Part shown: positions 1 to 5,015 of the stretch, piece by piece
How positions within the stretch are numbered: position 1 is the first letter of the stretch
Layout of the letters: the number at the start of each line of letters is the position of its first letter
Source: Candidatus Aminicenantota bacterium
GTDB lineage: Bacteria; Acidobacteriota; Aminicenantia; Aminicenantales; UBA8522
Reading direction: 5' to 3'
NCBI GenBank assembly: GCA_003524335.1
Contig: DQHV01000078.1
Location: forward strand, 1-5,015
DNA length: 5,015 nucleotides
Position numbers and translations under genes: made by a program
The notes under the pieces: model-generated
What the model saw: the letters and a program-made list of their open reading frames with translations, nothing else
Database searches by the model: none
Told to the model about the DNA's origin: nothing

Positions 1-1
1 T

Positions 2-295
2 TCCGACAGGGCCCGGGCGCTCCTGCAGGAGCTCGGCTACACTGATATCCACTATAAGGTTGGGGACGGCACTTCGGGATGGGAAGAGAATGCGCCCTTC
101 GATGCGATCATAGTTACGGCCGCGGCTCCGGCAGTGCCGAAGAGGTTGCAGGACCAGCTCAGCCCGGACGGACGAATGATCATCCCCGTGGGAGCGGGTT
201 TTCAGGATCTTTTTCTCATCAGCCGCGAGCGGCGGGGTTTCAGGAAGAAAAAACTCCTGCCGGTCCGGTTCGTACCCCTGATTTCCGCGCATTGA
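2..295 (+). CDS. pcm: Protein-L-isoaspartate O-methyltransferase, C-terminal part (5'-truncated by window edge)
   Basis: The reading frame is open from base 2 to the TGA at 293-295, giving 97 residues. The start lies outside the window; the family is usually a little over 200 residues, so roughly the C-terminal half is visible. The enzyme transfers a methyl group from S-adenosylmethionine to isoaspartyl residues in damaged proteins, starting their repair in the cytoplasm. Recognisable family blocks are VGDGTSGW (residues 20-27), APFDAIIVTAAAP with the following VP (31-45), QLSPDGRMIIPVG (52-64), and the closing VRFVPLISAH (88-97). The N-terminal AdoMet-binding glycine loop is missing only because of the window edge. 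The next gene, a DUF192 protein, starts 56 bp downstream on the same strand and could be co-transcribed. No break or unusual residue is seen in the visible part. Confidence 0.93.
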   Translation, partial: SDRARALLQELGYTDIHYKVGDGTSGWEENAPFDAIIVTAAAPAVPKRLQDQLSPDGRMIIPVGAGFQDLFLISRERRGFRKKKLLPVRFVPLISAH

Positions 296-351
296 CAAGC
301 GGACAGGAGAGGGATACCATGGCGGCGAACTGGGTTTGACGGAGATCAACG

Positions 352-819
352 ATGAAGAAAAGAATCATCCTGGTTCTTGTATTCCTGACGCTCTACTGCT
401 CCGGACAGGCGGGAAAGAACAAGTTCATCAAGGTCTATTTTCCCGACAGTTTCTCCGCCACCGCCGAGCTCGCCGTGAGCGACGAGGAGCGGGCTCAGGG
501 GCTGATGTTCCGGGAGAAGATCAACGAGGATCAGGCCATGCTGTTCCTCTTTGAGAAAGAGGACATCCATTCGTTCTGGATGAAAAACATGCGCTTCGCC
601 ATCGACATTCTGTGGCTCGACGGCCGGAAGCGGATCGTGCATATCGAGAACCAGGTCCCGCCTTGCCCCAAGGACCCCTGCTCCTCCTATATTCCTGCCG
701 CAGCGGCGTCGTTCGTCCTCGAGCTCCAGGCCGGGTTTGTCGAAAAGCACGGCCTCCGCCTTTACGACCGGATCGAATTCGTCCTGCCTAGAGAGCTCAG
801 CGAACCTCGAAATCCGTGA
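352..819 (+). CDS. Exported DUF192 family protein
   Basis: This 155-residue protein belongs to the DUF192 family (Pfam PF02643), small proteins of unknown biochemical role. Residues 1-20 form a signal sequence: MKKR, a hydrophobic stretch (5-15), then CSGQA. Cys16 is preceded by T-L-Y, a poor lipobox, so cleavage by signal peptidase I near Ala20 is as likely as lipoprotein processing. The family blocks occur in order: GLMFR (50-54), MLFLF (63-67), FWMKNM (75-80), DILWLD (85-90), a CPKDPC cysteine pair with SSYIP (105-114), and FVLEL.AG (121-128). The usual GMLF is AMLF here. The start is supported by GGAG at 341-344, 7 bases upstream. A six-codon ORF with a stronger ribosome site lies just upstream in the same frame (319-339). 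The 3' end overlaps the converging gene by 23 bp. Family assignment is confident; function is unknown. Confidence 0.9.
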   Translation: MKKRIILVLVFLTLYCSGQAGKNKFIKVYFPDSFSATAELAVSDEERAQGLMFREKINEDQAMLFLFEKEDIHSFWMKNMRFAIDILWLDGRKRIVHIENQVPPCPKDPCSSYIPAAAASFVLELQAGFVEKHGLRLYDRIEFVLPRELSEPRNP

Positions 820-1306
820 TCTGGACGGCCGTCCGACCGCTCAGCTTGTCCTTGAGCACGGCTTTGAATTTGTATTTCCCGGCGGGGACCCGACCTCCCA
901 GAGTGATGCTGTTCTGGGCCCAGAGGTCCATCACCGGGGTCCGGGTCGTGTAATGGAAGTCGAGAGCACCGGGCCATTCCTGGAGGACTTCCCCCTTTTC
1001 ATCGAGCAGCACCATGTCCTGAGTGTACCAGATTTCGTAGAGCCCTTCCTTCTTGGCGGTGAACACATTGACCGGCTCATAGTAGACCAGGAGATCGCCG
1101 CTCTTATCCAGAACTGGGTCGGAGAGGGCTGAATAAGAGCCGAATCCCACTATGCTCGAGCTAAATGCAAAATTGCGGAAGCCCAAGTCCCCCTTGTTCT
1201 GGATCTCGATAACCCTCTCCTTGAGCTTCAAAATTTCGTTGTCCTGGGCGATAGCAAAAGAAGCGGCCATGAGGATCAGGCCGACCAGCCAGAATACCCT
1301 CTTCAT
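797..1306 (-). CDS. Secreted protein of unknown function, predicted beta-rich (possibly Ig-like)
   Basis: I do not recognise this 169-residue protein. The chosen start is the ATG at 1306-1304 because AAGGAGG sits four bases before it. An in-frame ATG at 1324 would turn that ribosome site into codons and put extra charged residues ahead of the signal sequence. Residues 1-20 are a clear signal peptide ending AIA before Gln21. Residues 24-38 are heptad-like and probably helical. A serine- and glycine-containing stretch follows (SSSIVGFGSYSAL, 49-61), then alternating strand-like segments: LLVYYEPVNVF (72-82), GLYEIWYT (88-95), DMVLLDEKGEVLQEW (97-111), and a terminal hairpin PAGKYKFKAVLKD plus AVQITDFEVR (141-169). 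This suggests a beta-sandwich in the periplasm or outside the cell, but that is inference. It is the last gene of the - strand cluster, 32 bp after lpxB. It has no cysteine and no lipobox. Confidence 0.85.
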   Translation of the reverse strand: MKRVFWLVGLILMAASFAIAQDNEILKLKERVIEIQNKGDLGFRNFAFSSSIVGFGSYSALSDPVLDKSGDLLVYYEPVNVFTAKKEGLYEIWYTQDMVLLDEKGEVLQEWPGALDFHYTTRTPVMDLWAQNSITLGGRVPAGKYKFKAVLKDKLSGRTAVQITDFEVR

Positions 1307-1310
1307 TTTT

Positions 1311-1317
1311 CCTCCTT
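1311..1317 (-). promoter_or_regulatory. Strong Shine-Dalgarno site (AAGGAGG) of the secreted protein gene
   Basis: The - strand reads AAGGAGG then AAAA then ATG at 1306. It is the best ribosome binding site in the - strand cluster and decides the start at 1306 over the in-frame ATG at 1324. It suggests this last gene is translated independently of lpxB. Confidence 0.8.
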
Positions 1318-1338
1318 CTGTCAACGGAGCATTCGTTT

Positions 1339-2472
1339 TCAGGTATCAAAGACGATCCCGTCGAGTTCCCGAGCGACGCTCTCGGACGCCTTTTCTTGCC
1401 CGAGGAGATCGACGATCCGCCGGAATTCCTCTTTCATCTTGGCCCTGCGTTCTGCGGAGGAGAGCAGCGCTTTCGTCGCGCCGACGAGCGGAGCGGTCGA
1501 GAAGCGGCCCTGGATAAGCTCCGGCACGACAGTCTTCCCGGCGAGGATGTTGACGATGCTGTAGGCGCGGATCTTGACGAGTCTGTGAAACGGATAATAG
1601 GTGAGGGGGGAGAGGCGATAGAAGGCGATAAAAGGAGTCCCCAGTAAGGCCGTTTCCAGGTTGGCTGTTCCGCAGGCGGAAAGGACAAGGTCGGAATGAG
1701 CCACGGCGTCATATCCGTCCCTGGTGAGGACATCGATCCCTTCCTCCCCGCGGGGCAAATACCGATGGAGATAGTTCCGGTCGATACTCTCCGCCAGAAC
1801 AAGAAGAAAGTGAGCCGGGATTTCGGTCCTCAACCTTCGGGCAGCCGAGATCAAGACGGGCATGTGGTTCTTGATCTCCGTCCTCCGGCTTCCGGGCAAA
1901 AGAGTAATCAGGGGGCCTTGGCGCGGCAGAGAGTACTCGGACAGGAACTCCTCCCTGCTCATCCTGGCTGTGACCTTGTCTTTGAGAGGATGGCCGACGA
2001 AAACTGCCGGGATGCCGCTGTCATCGTAGAGTTTTTTCTCGAACGGGAAGATCAGGCACATCCGATTGACTACTCTCCGGATAATCTTCAGCCGGCCGCT
2101 CCGCCACGCCCAAACTGTAGGGCTGATGTAATAGAGTATTGGGATGCCGGACTTGTGCAATTTTTTGGCCAAGCGAAGGTTGAAGTCCGGCGAATCGATG
2201 AGAATAGCCGCCGCAGGGTTTCGCGCCTGGACCTCTTTCTCGAGGAGAGTGAAGACCCGTCGGATCTGGGGGAGCCGGGTTATGACCTCGAAAATGCCGA
2301 CGGCGCTCAGCTCCTTAATGGAGCTGCAGATCTCAACCCCTTCCTCGGCCAGCCTCTCTCCCCCCACTCCAAAAAAGACGACGTCGGAGTGCCGTCTTTT
2401 GAATTCGCGGACGACGTCCGCTCCGTGTCTATCCCCTGAGTTTTCGCCGGCCACGATCAGGATGGACTTCAT
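1339..2472 (-). CDS. lpxB: Lipid-A-disaccharide synthase
   Basis: This complete 377-residue protein is of normal family length. It is the GT19-family glycosyltransferase that joins UDP-2,3-diacylglucosamine to lipid X (2,3-diacylglucosamine 1-phosphate), making the tetraacyl disaccharide precursor of lipid A at the inner face of the cytoplasmic membrane. Family blocks in order: AGENSGD (8-14, usual form GE.SGD), FFGVGGERLAEEG (33-45), ELSAVGIFEV (54-63), IDSPDFN with conserved aspartates (92-98), YYISPTVWAWR (114-124; SPQVWAWR or SPSVWAWR is commoner), FPFEK (142-146), FVGHPL (158-163), LLPGSR with Arg196 (191-196), SACGTANLETAL.GTP (265-280), and NILAG..VVPELIQG (308-322). The ATG overlaps the upstream gene's stop as ATGA (2472-2469), and I see no good ribosome site before it, so translation is probably coupled. 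No disruption is seen. Lipid A genes such as lpxA, lpxC, lpxD and fabZ are not in view. Confidence 0.97.
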   Translation of the reverse strand: MKSILIVAGENSGDRHGADVVREFKRRHSDVVFFGVGGERLAEEGVEICSSIKELSAVGIFEVITRLPQIRRVFTLLEKEVQARNPAAAILIDSPDFNLRLAKKLHKSGIPILYYISPTVWAWRSGRLKIIRRVVNRMCLIFPFEKKLYDDSGIPAVFVGHPLKDKVTARMSREEFLSEYSLPRQGPLITLLPGSRRTEIKNHMPVLISAARRLRTEIPAHFLLVLAESIDRNYLHRYLPRGEEGIDVLTRDGYDAVAHSDLVLSACGTANLETALLGTPFIAFYRLSPLTYYPFHRLVKIRAYSIVNILAGKTVVPELIQGRFSTAPLVGATKALLSSAERRAKMKEEFRRIVDLLGQEKASESVARELDGIVFDT

Positions 2473-3071
2473 TTAGAGGACTGGCCGTAATAGATGATCT
2501 CCGGTGGCTGCTTGGAGTCCTGGCCGTAAAAAAAGAGCCACCTGTCGTAGCTCTCTTCATTGTTATATATGCGGAAGGATTTCTTGGTGGACGAACTGAC
2601 AACGCCAAGGATCTGGGCGTTTCGGATGGAGGACAGGGCGCTCTGCGGGGCTACCAGGATACTCTGGACCGCGAAGGCTTGGCCCTGACCGCGATCCGGC
2701 CTAGAAGCTCCCCCGGTCGTCTGGATAGGGGTTCCGACCCGACTGCGTCGAAGGGCGCCTCCCGGGCCGCCTTCCGGGAGGAAGATAATATTCCAGTCTC
2801 CCTCCGGGTTCATCGGGTCACTGAAGGGTCGGCGGAGGCACTTCTCTTGGACCAGTTCATCCAGGGTTTTCGGAAAGGTCCCGGGTTTCTTGATCTGGAA
2901 GATACGAACCGCCTCCACGTACTGTTTTCCCCTGAAGATCAGTTCTTCTTCTTTCTCACGCTGGATCTGGGTCTGCCATACCGGGACGGCGACCAGCAGG
3001 CCGATGCCCATCGCGGTTACGACGAAGAGGAGCATGATCAGGATATAGCCGCTGCGTCTATTTTCCATCAT
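2469..3071 (-). CDS. Pseudopilin-like type II secretion / type IV pilus family protein with atypical signal
   Basis: This protein has 200 residues. It has a class III-like signal: a basic leader (MENRRSG, ending Gly8) followed by a hydrophobic helix from Tyr9 to about 31. Position +5 after Gly8 is Met13, not the usual Glu. The charged segment QREKEEELIFRGKQYVEAVR (36-55) fits the N-terminal pilin helix. The motif FPKTLDELV (66-74) and SDPM (84-87) match the spacing of the neighbouring pseudopilin. A Gly/Pro/Arg-rich segment (99-132) follows, then a soluble end containing KKSFRIYN and YDRWLFFYGQ. It resembles small GspG-like proteins annotated as type II secretion proteins, but its place in any pilus is unknown. 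Absence of Glu5 is a known trait of GspK, though GspK is much longer. The start is ATG 3071, or the adjacent ATG 3068. It begins 3 bp after the preceding gene and its stop overlaps the lpxB start. Confidence 0.8.
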   Translation of the reverse strand: MMENRRSGYILIMLLFVVTAMGIGLLVAVPVWQTQIQREKEEELIFRGKQYVEAVRIFQIKKPGTFPKTLDELVQEKCLRRPFSDPMNPEGDWNIIFLPEGGPGGALRRSRVGTPIQTTGGASRPDRGQGQAFAVQSILVAPQSALSSIRNAQILGVVSSSTKKSFRIYNNEESYDRWLFFYGQDSKQPPEIIYYGQSSK

Positions 3072-3074
3072 CCG

Positions 3075-3485
3075 CTACCAGGTGTCATAGGTCGTGCCGT
3101 CCAGAGCCTTGGCCTCAGACCCGGAACGAACGTCGACGATCCCGTACTCCACCCCTGGGACCATTTCTTCGTAAGAAGGTTGGTCTTTGATCTCTTGCCA
3201 GGTCTCGGCCGAGCCCGTCATGGGATCGAGGGGGATCGTGCGAACGTAATCTTCTTCGACTAAAGTCCGGAGGGTGGCCGGGTATTTGCCCTTATCGGTA
3301 TAGTACTGGCCGATCAGCAATCTCATCTGGAAGAGGTCTTCCTTCAGCACGGCCTCTAGGGCCCGGCGGCGGGAATGCTGGTAGCGCGGCAGAGCCAGAC
3401 CAACAAGGATCCCGATCAAAGCAAAGACGATGATGATTTCGATCAGAGTGAACCCTGCTCTGGACCGGCTGTCCCCTCTGTTCAT
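3075..3485 (-). CDS. GspG-like pseudopilin (second of three)
   Basis: This 136-residue protein has a canonical prepilin signal: leader MNRGDSRSRAG (1-11), cleavage before Phe12, and Glu16 at +5 in FTLIEIIIVFALIG. The hydrophobic helix runs from 12 to about 33 and continues as the charged helix YQHSRRRALEAVLKEDLFQM (35-54). The globular part carries YYTDKGKYP (61-69), TLRTLV (71-76) and IPLDPMTGS (84-92), the place of the DPWG block in major pseudopilin GspG. It ends VEYGIVDVRSGSEAKALDG then TTYDTW. Such proteins are processed by a prepilin peptidase (PilD/GspO type) and assemble into an inner-membrane-anchored periplasmic filament. The start at 3485, four bases after the previous stop, is preferred over an in-frame ATG at 3557, which would lie inside the upstream gene and give a 35-residue leader. 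Ribosome site: weak GGTGA. Which secretion or pilus machine it serves cannot be told from the window. Confidence 0.88.
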   Translation of the reverse strand: MNRGDSRSRAGFTLIEIIIVFALIGILVGLALPRYQHSRRRALEAVLKEDLFQMRLLIGQYYTDKGKYPATLRTLVEEDYVRTIPLDPMTGSAETWQEIKDQPSYEEMVPGVEYGIVDVRSGSEAKALDGTTYDTW

Positions 3486-3489
3486 CGCA

Positions 3490-4008
3490 TCACCAGTCCC
3501 TATATTTAGTCCCATCCAAAGCCGTGCCGGGGCTCTTGGTGTAGATATCATAGACATTTTCGCCTCCCCAGTCGTCCGTATCAGGTTCGTCCTGATAAGA
3601 CCTCAGCCCCCAATCGATTGAGCCGGTCATCGGATCCCTGGGAATCCGCCGGAGGAACTTGACGATCTTTTTTTCCGAGCTGGATTTGGCCGTCGGCTGG
3701 CCAAAAGGGGTCTGGGATTGAGCTTGTTCGGCCTTGACCTCAACGCCCTTGACCAGCGTTTCCAAGTCCGGTGGATAGCCTTCCGAATCCTCTTCCACCT
3801 CGATCGTCTTTTCGTCGGCCAGTTTCTTGTAGGCGTCAAGGGCTTCGCGGAGGAGTCGCAGGTTGCGCCGCAGCTCGATCTCTTTTTCCCGTTTGACGGC
3901 TGTCTTGGCGATGGGCATGATCGCGCTGGCCAGGATAGCCAGGATGGTCAGGGTGACCAGCATCTCGACAAGGGTGAAACCCTTTTCTCTTTGTCTGAGG
4001 CCGGCCAT
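3490..4008 (-). CDS. GspG-like pseudopilin (first of three), with an extra hydrophilic insert
   Basis: This 172-residue protein has a canonical prepilin signal: leader MAGLRQREKG (1-10), Phe11, and Glu15 at +5 in FTLVEMLVTL. The hydrophobic helix spans 11 to about 33, followed by the charged helix KTAVKREKEIELRRNLRLL (35-53). The globular part has YPPDLETLV (78-86) and RRIPRDPMTGS (120-130), then NVYDIYTKSPGTALDGTKYR and DW at the end. It is paralogous to the next gene. Between ETLV and DPM it carries about 28 more residues than either neighbour, rich in Gln, Ser, Lys and Pro (roughly 89-116). The probable role is major or minor pseudopilin of a type II secretion or related filament, cut by a prepilin peptidase. 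GAGG at 4014-4017 lies 5 bases before the ATG. It starts 23 bp after the pnp stop, which suggests shared transcription. Confidence 0.9.
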   Translation of the reverse strand: MAGLRQREKGFTLVEMLVTLTILAILASAIMPIAKTAVKREKEIELRRNLRLLREALDAYKKLADEKTIEVEEDSEGYPPDLETLVKGVEVKAEQAQSQTPFGQPTAKSSSEKKIVKFLRRIPRDPMTGSIDWGLRSYQDEPDTDDWGGENVYDIYTKSPGTALDGTKYRDW

Positions 4009-4031
4009 GGCTGCCTCGTTTTATGATCTCA

Positions 4032-5015
4032 CTATCTGCGTTTGTTCCCGGGACGGCGGTCGTCTCGGGGATACGGTTTCCGGCGCTGATAGCTGTCTTT
4101 ATCCCGGTCCGATTCCGGCGTCGAGCCGGATCCCTCTTCCAGGGCCTTGCGGCTGACGCGGACCTTGTTGTCTTCATCGATGCTGATGACTTTGACTTCG
4201 AGCATCTGGCCCATCCTGAGGACATCGCGAACGCTTTGGACGCGATGGTGGGCGATCTCGGAGACATGGAGGAGGCCGACGATATTGGGGAGGATTTCGA
4301 GGAAGGCGCCGTACTCTTCGATGCGGACGACCTTTCCGTTGTAGACTTTGCCCATTTCGGCTTCCAGGGTGATCTCGCGGATCATCTCTTTGGCCCTTTC
4401 CGCTGCCCGCATGTCTGTGGACGCGATGATGATCTTACCGCCCTCTTCGATGTCGATCTTTGCTTTAGTCGTAGCAATGATCTTCTTGATGACTTTTCCG
4501 GCGGGTCCGATGACCTCGGCCACCTTCTCCGGGTTGATGAACAGAGTGATGATCCTCGGCGCATAGGGCGAAATCTCTAGACGCGGAGCGGCCAAAGCCG
4601 CCTTCATCTTGGCCAGGACCTGAACTCGGGCGTCTCGCGCCTTGGCCAATCCCTCACGGAAGACATCCAGCCCGAGGGACGGAATCTTGAGGTCGAGCTG
4701 AATAGCCGTGATCCCCTTCTCCGTCCCGGTCACTTTCAAGTCCATGTCGCCCAGGTGGTCCTCCAGGCCGGCGATGTCGGTTAATAGCGCGTACCGGGAG
4801 CCGTCACTGACAAGTCCCATGGCGATCCCGGCAACTGTCATTGAAAGCGGCACGCCGGCATCCATAAGGGCGAGCACGCCGCCGCAGACCGTGGCCATCG
4901 AAGAAGAGCCGTTGGATTCAAGGATGTCCGCTACGATTCGCACCGTGTAGGGGAACTGATCGTCGAGAGGAATAACGGGGACCAGCGCGCGTTCGGCGAG
5001 GGCGCCGTGGCCGAT
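4032..5015 (-). CDS. pnp: Polyribonucleotide nucleotidyltransferase (PNPase), C-terminal part (5'-truncated by window edge)
   Basis: The frame is open from the right edge to the TAG at 4034-4032, giving 327 residues of a protein usually about 700 long. PNPase degrades RNA 3' to 5' by phosphorolysis, as a trimer and often within the degradosome. Visible order: the second RNase PH domain, beginning IGHGALAERAL (1-11), with FPYTVRIVADILESNGSSSM (21-40) and EDHLGDMDLK (85-94), whose Asp86, Asp92 and Lys94 match the metal-binding residues of the E. coli enzyme. The KH domain follows (about 153-215), with GPAG as its GxxG loop (170-173), then an S1 domain (about 222-292; GKVVRIEEYGAFLEI, GLLHVSEIA). 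The tail (about 295-327) is short, charged, Arg/Lys-rich and probably disordered. An internal GTG at 4943 is not the start, because conserved sequence continues upstream of it. No rpsO is visible, as the 5' side is outside the window. Confidence 0.97.
   Translation of the reverse strand: MGHGALAERALVPVIPLDDQFPYTVRIVADILESNGSSSMATVCGGVLALMDAGVPLSMTVAGIAMGLVSDGSRYALLTDIAGLEDHLGDMDLKVTGTEKGITAIQLDLKIPSLGLDVFREGLAKARDARVQVLAKMKAALAAPRLEISPYAPRIITLFINPEKVAEVIGPAGKVIKKIIATTKAKIDIEEGGKIIIASTDMRAAERAKEMIREITLEAEMGKVYNGKVVRIEEYGAFLEILPNIVGLLHVSEIAHHRVQSVRDVLRMGQMLEVKVISIDEDNKVRVSRKALEEGSGSTPESDRDKDSYQRRKPYPRDDRRPGNKRR

Noticed and set aside
19..32. Perfect 14-bp palindrome GCTCCTGCAGGAGC
   Set aside because: It lies in the conserved pcm coding sequence (codons for an A-L-L-Q-E-L run) in GC-rich DNA, with no partner site nearby, so chance is enough.
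823..834. Perfect 12-bp palindrome GGACGGCCGTCC near the convergent gene ends, a possible terminator stem
   Set aside because: It has no loop and no U-run on either strand, and it lies within the coding end of the - strand gene.
1307..1324. Alternative upstream start (MTEGGK...) for the secreted protein
   Set aside because: Those codons overlap the strong AAGGAGG site, and the signal peptide is normal only from the ATG at 1306.
1696..2439. Long open frame (247 codons) on the + strand opposite lpxB
   Set aside because: It is fully antisense to a clearly conserved lpxB, has no recognisable domain, and reflects the GC-rich codon pattern of the real gene.
2679..3263. Open frame of 194 codons on the + strand opposite the second and third pseudopilin genes
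   Set aside because: It spans the junction of two real - strand genes and shows no domain or signal; it is treated as a shadow.
3486..3557. Alternative upstream start for the second pseudopilin
   Set aside because: It would overlap the upstream gene by 68 bases and give an overly long leader; the ATG at 3485 gives a normal 11-residue prepilin leader.
4023..4580. Acidic open frame of 185 codons on the + strand opposite the pnp KH and S1 region
   Set aside because: Its Asp-rich composition is what the complement of the conserved pnp codons gives; no independent evidence supports it.

Overview
The window looks like ordinary chromosomal DNA from a Gram-negative (diderm) bacterium. The sign is lpxB, a lipid A biosynthesis gene, together with secreted proteins and pseudopilins. 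The DNA is GC-rich and tightly packed, with gaps of a few bases to about 55 bases. The three GspG-like proteins with DPM motifs and ALDGTxY...W endings resemble proteins I associate with Acidobacteriota, Aminicenantota and deltaproteobacterial relatives. That placement is inference from recalled family resemblance and cannot be proven here.

Layout: bases 2-819 are read on the + strand. They hold the C-terminal part of pcm (protein-L-isoaspartate O-methyltransferase, cut by the left edge), then a complete exported DUF192 protein. Bases 797-5015 are read on the - strand as one head-to-tail cluster. In transcription order this is the 3' half of pnp (cut by the right edge), three pseudopilin-like genes, lpxB, and a small secreted protein of unknown function. 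The two blocks converge, and their 3' ends overlap by 23 bp (797-819).

The - strand cluster has the form of an operon. Gaps are 23 bp, 4 bp, 3 bp, a 4-bp ATGA overlap, and 32 bp, and I saw no terminator hairpin between genes. It links RNA turnover (PNPase), envelope pseudopilins of the type II secretion / type IV pilus kind, lipid A synthesis, and one exported protein of unknown fold.

I found no RNA genes, mobile elements, CRISPR arrays, attachment sites or defence genes. There is no gene-free stretch longer than about 60 bases. Nothing here is clearly an undescribed system. The best candidates for a second look are the three-gene pseudopilin cassette placed between two housekeeping genes, and the uncharacterised secreted protein at its downstream end.
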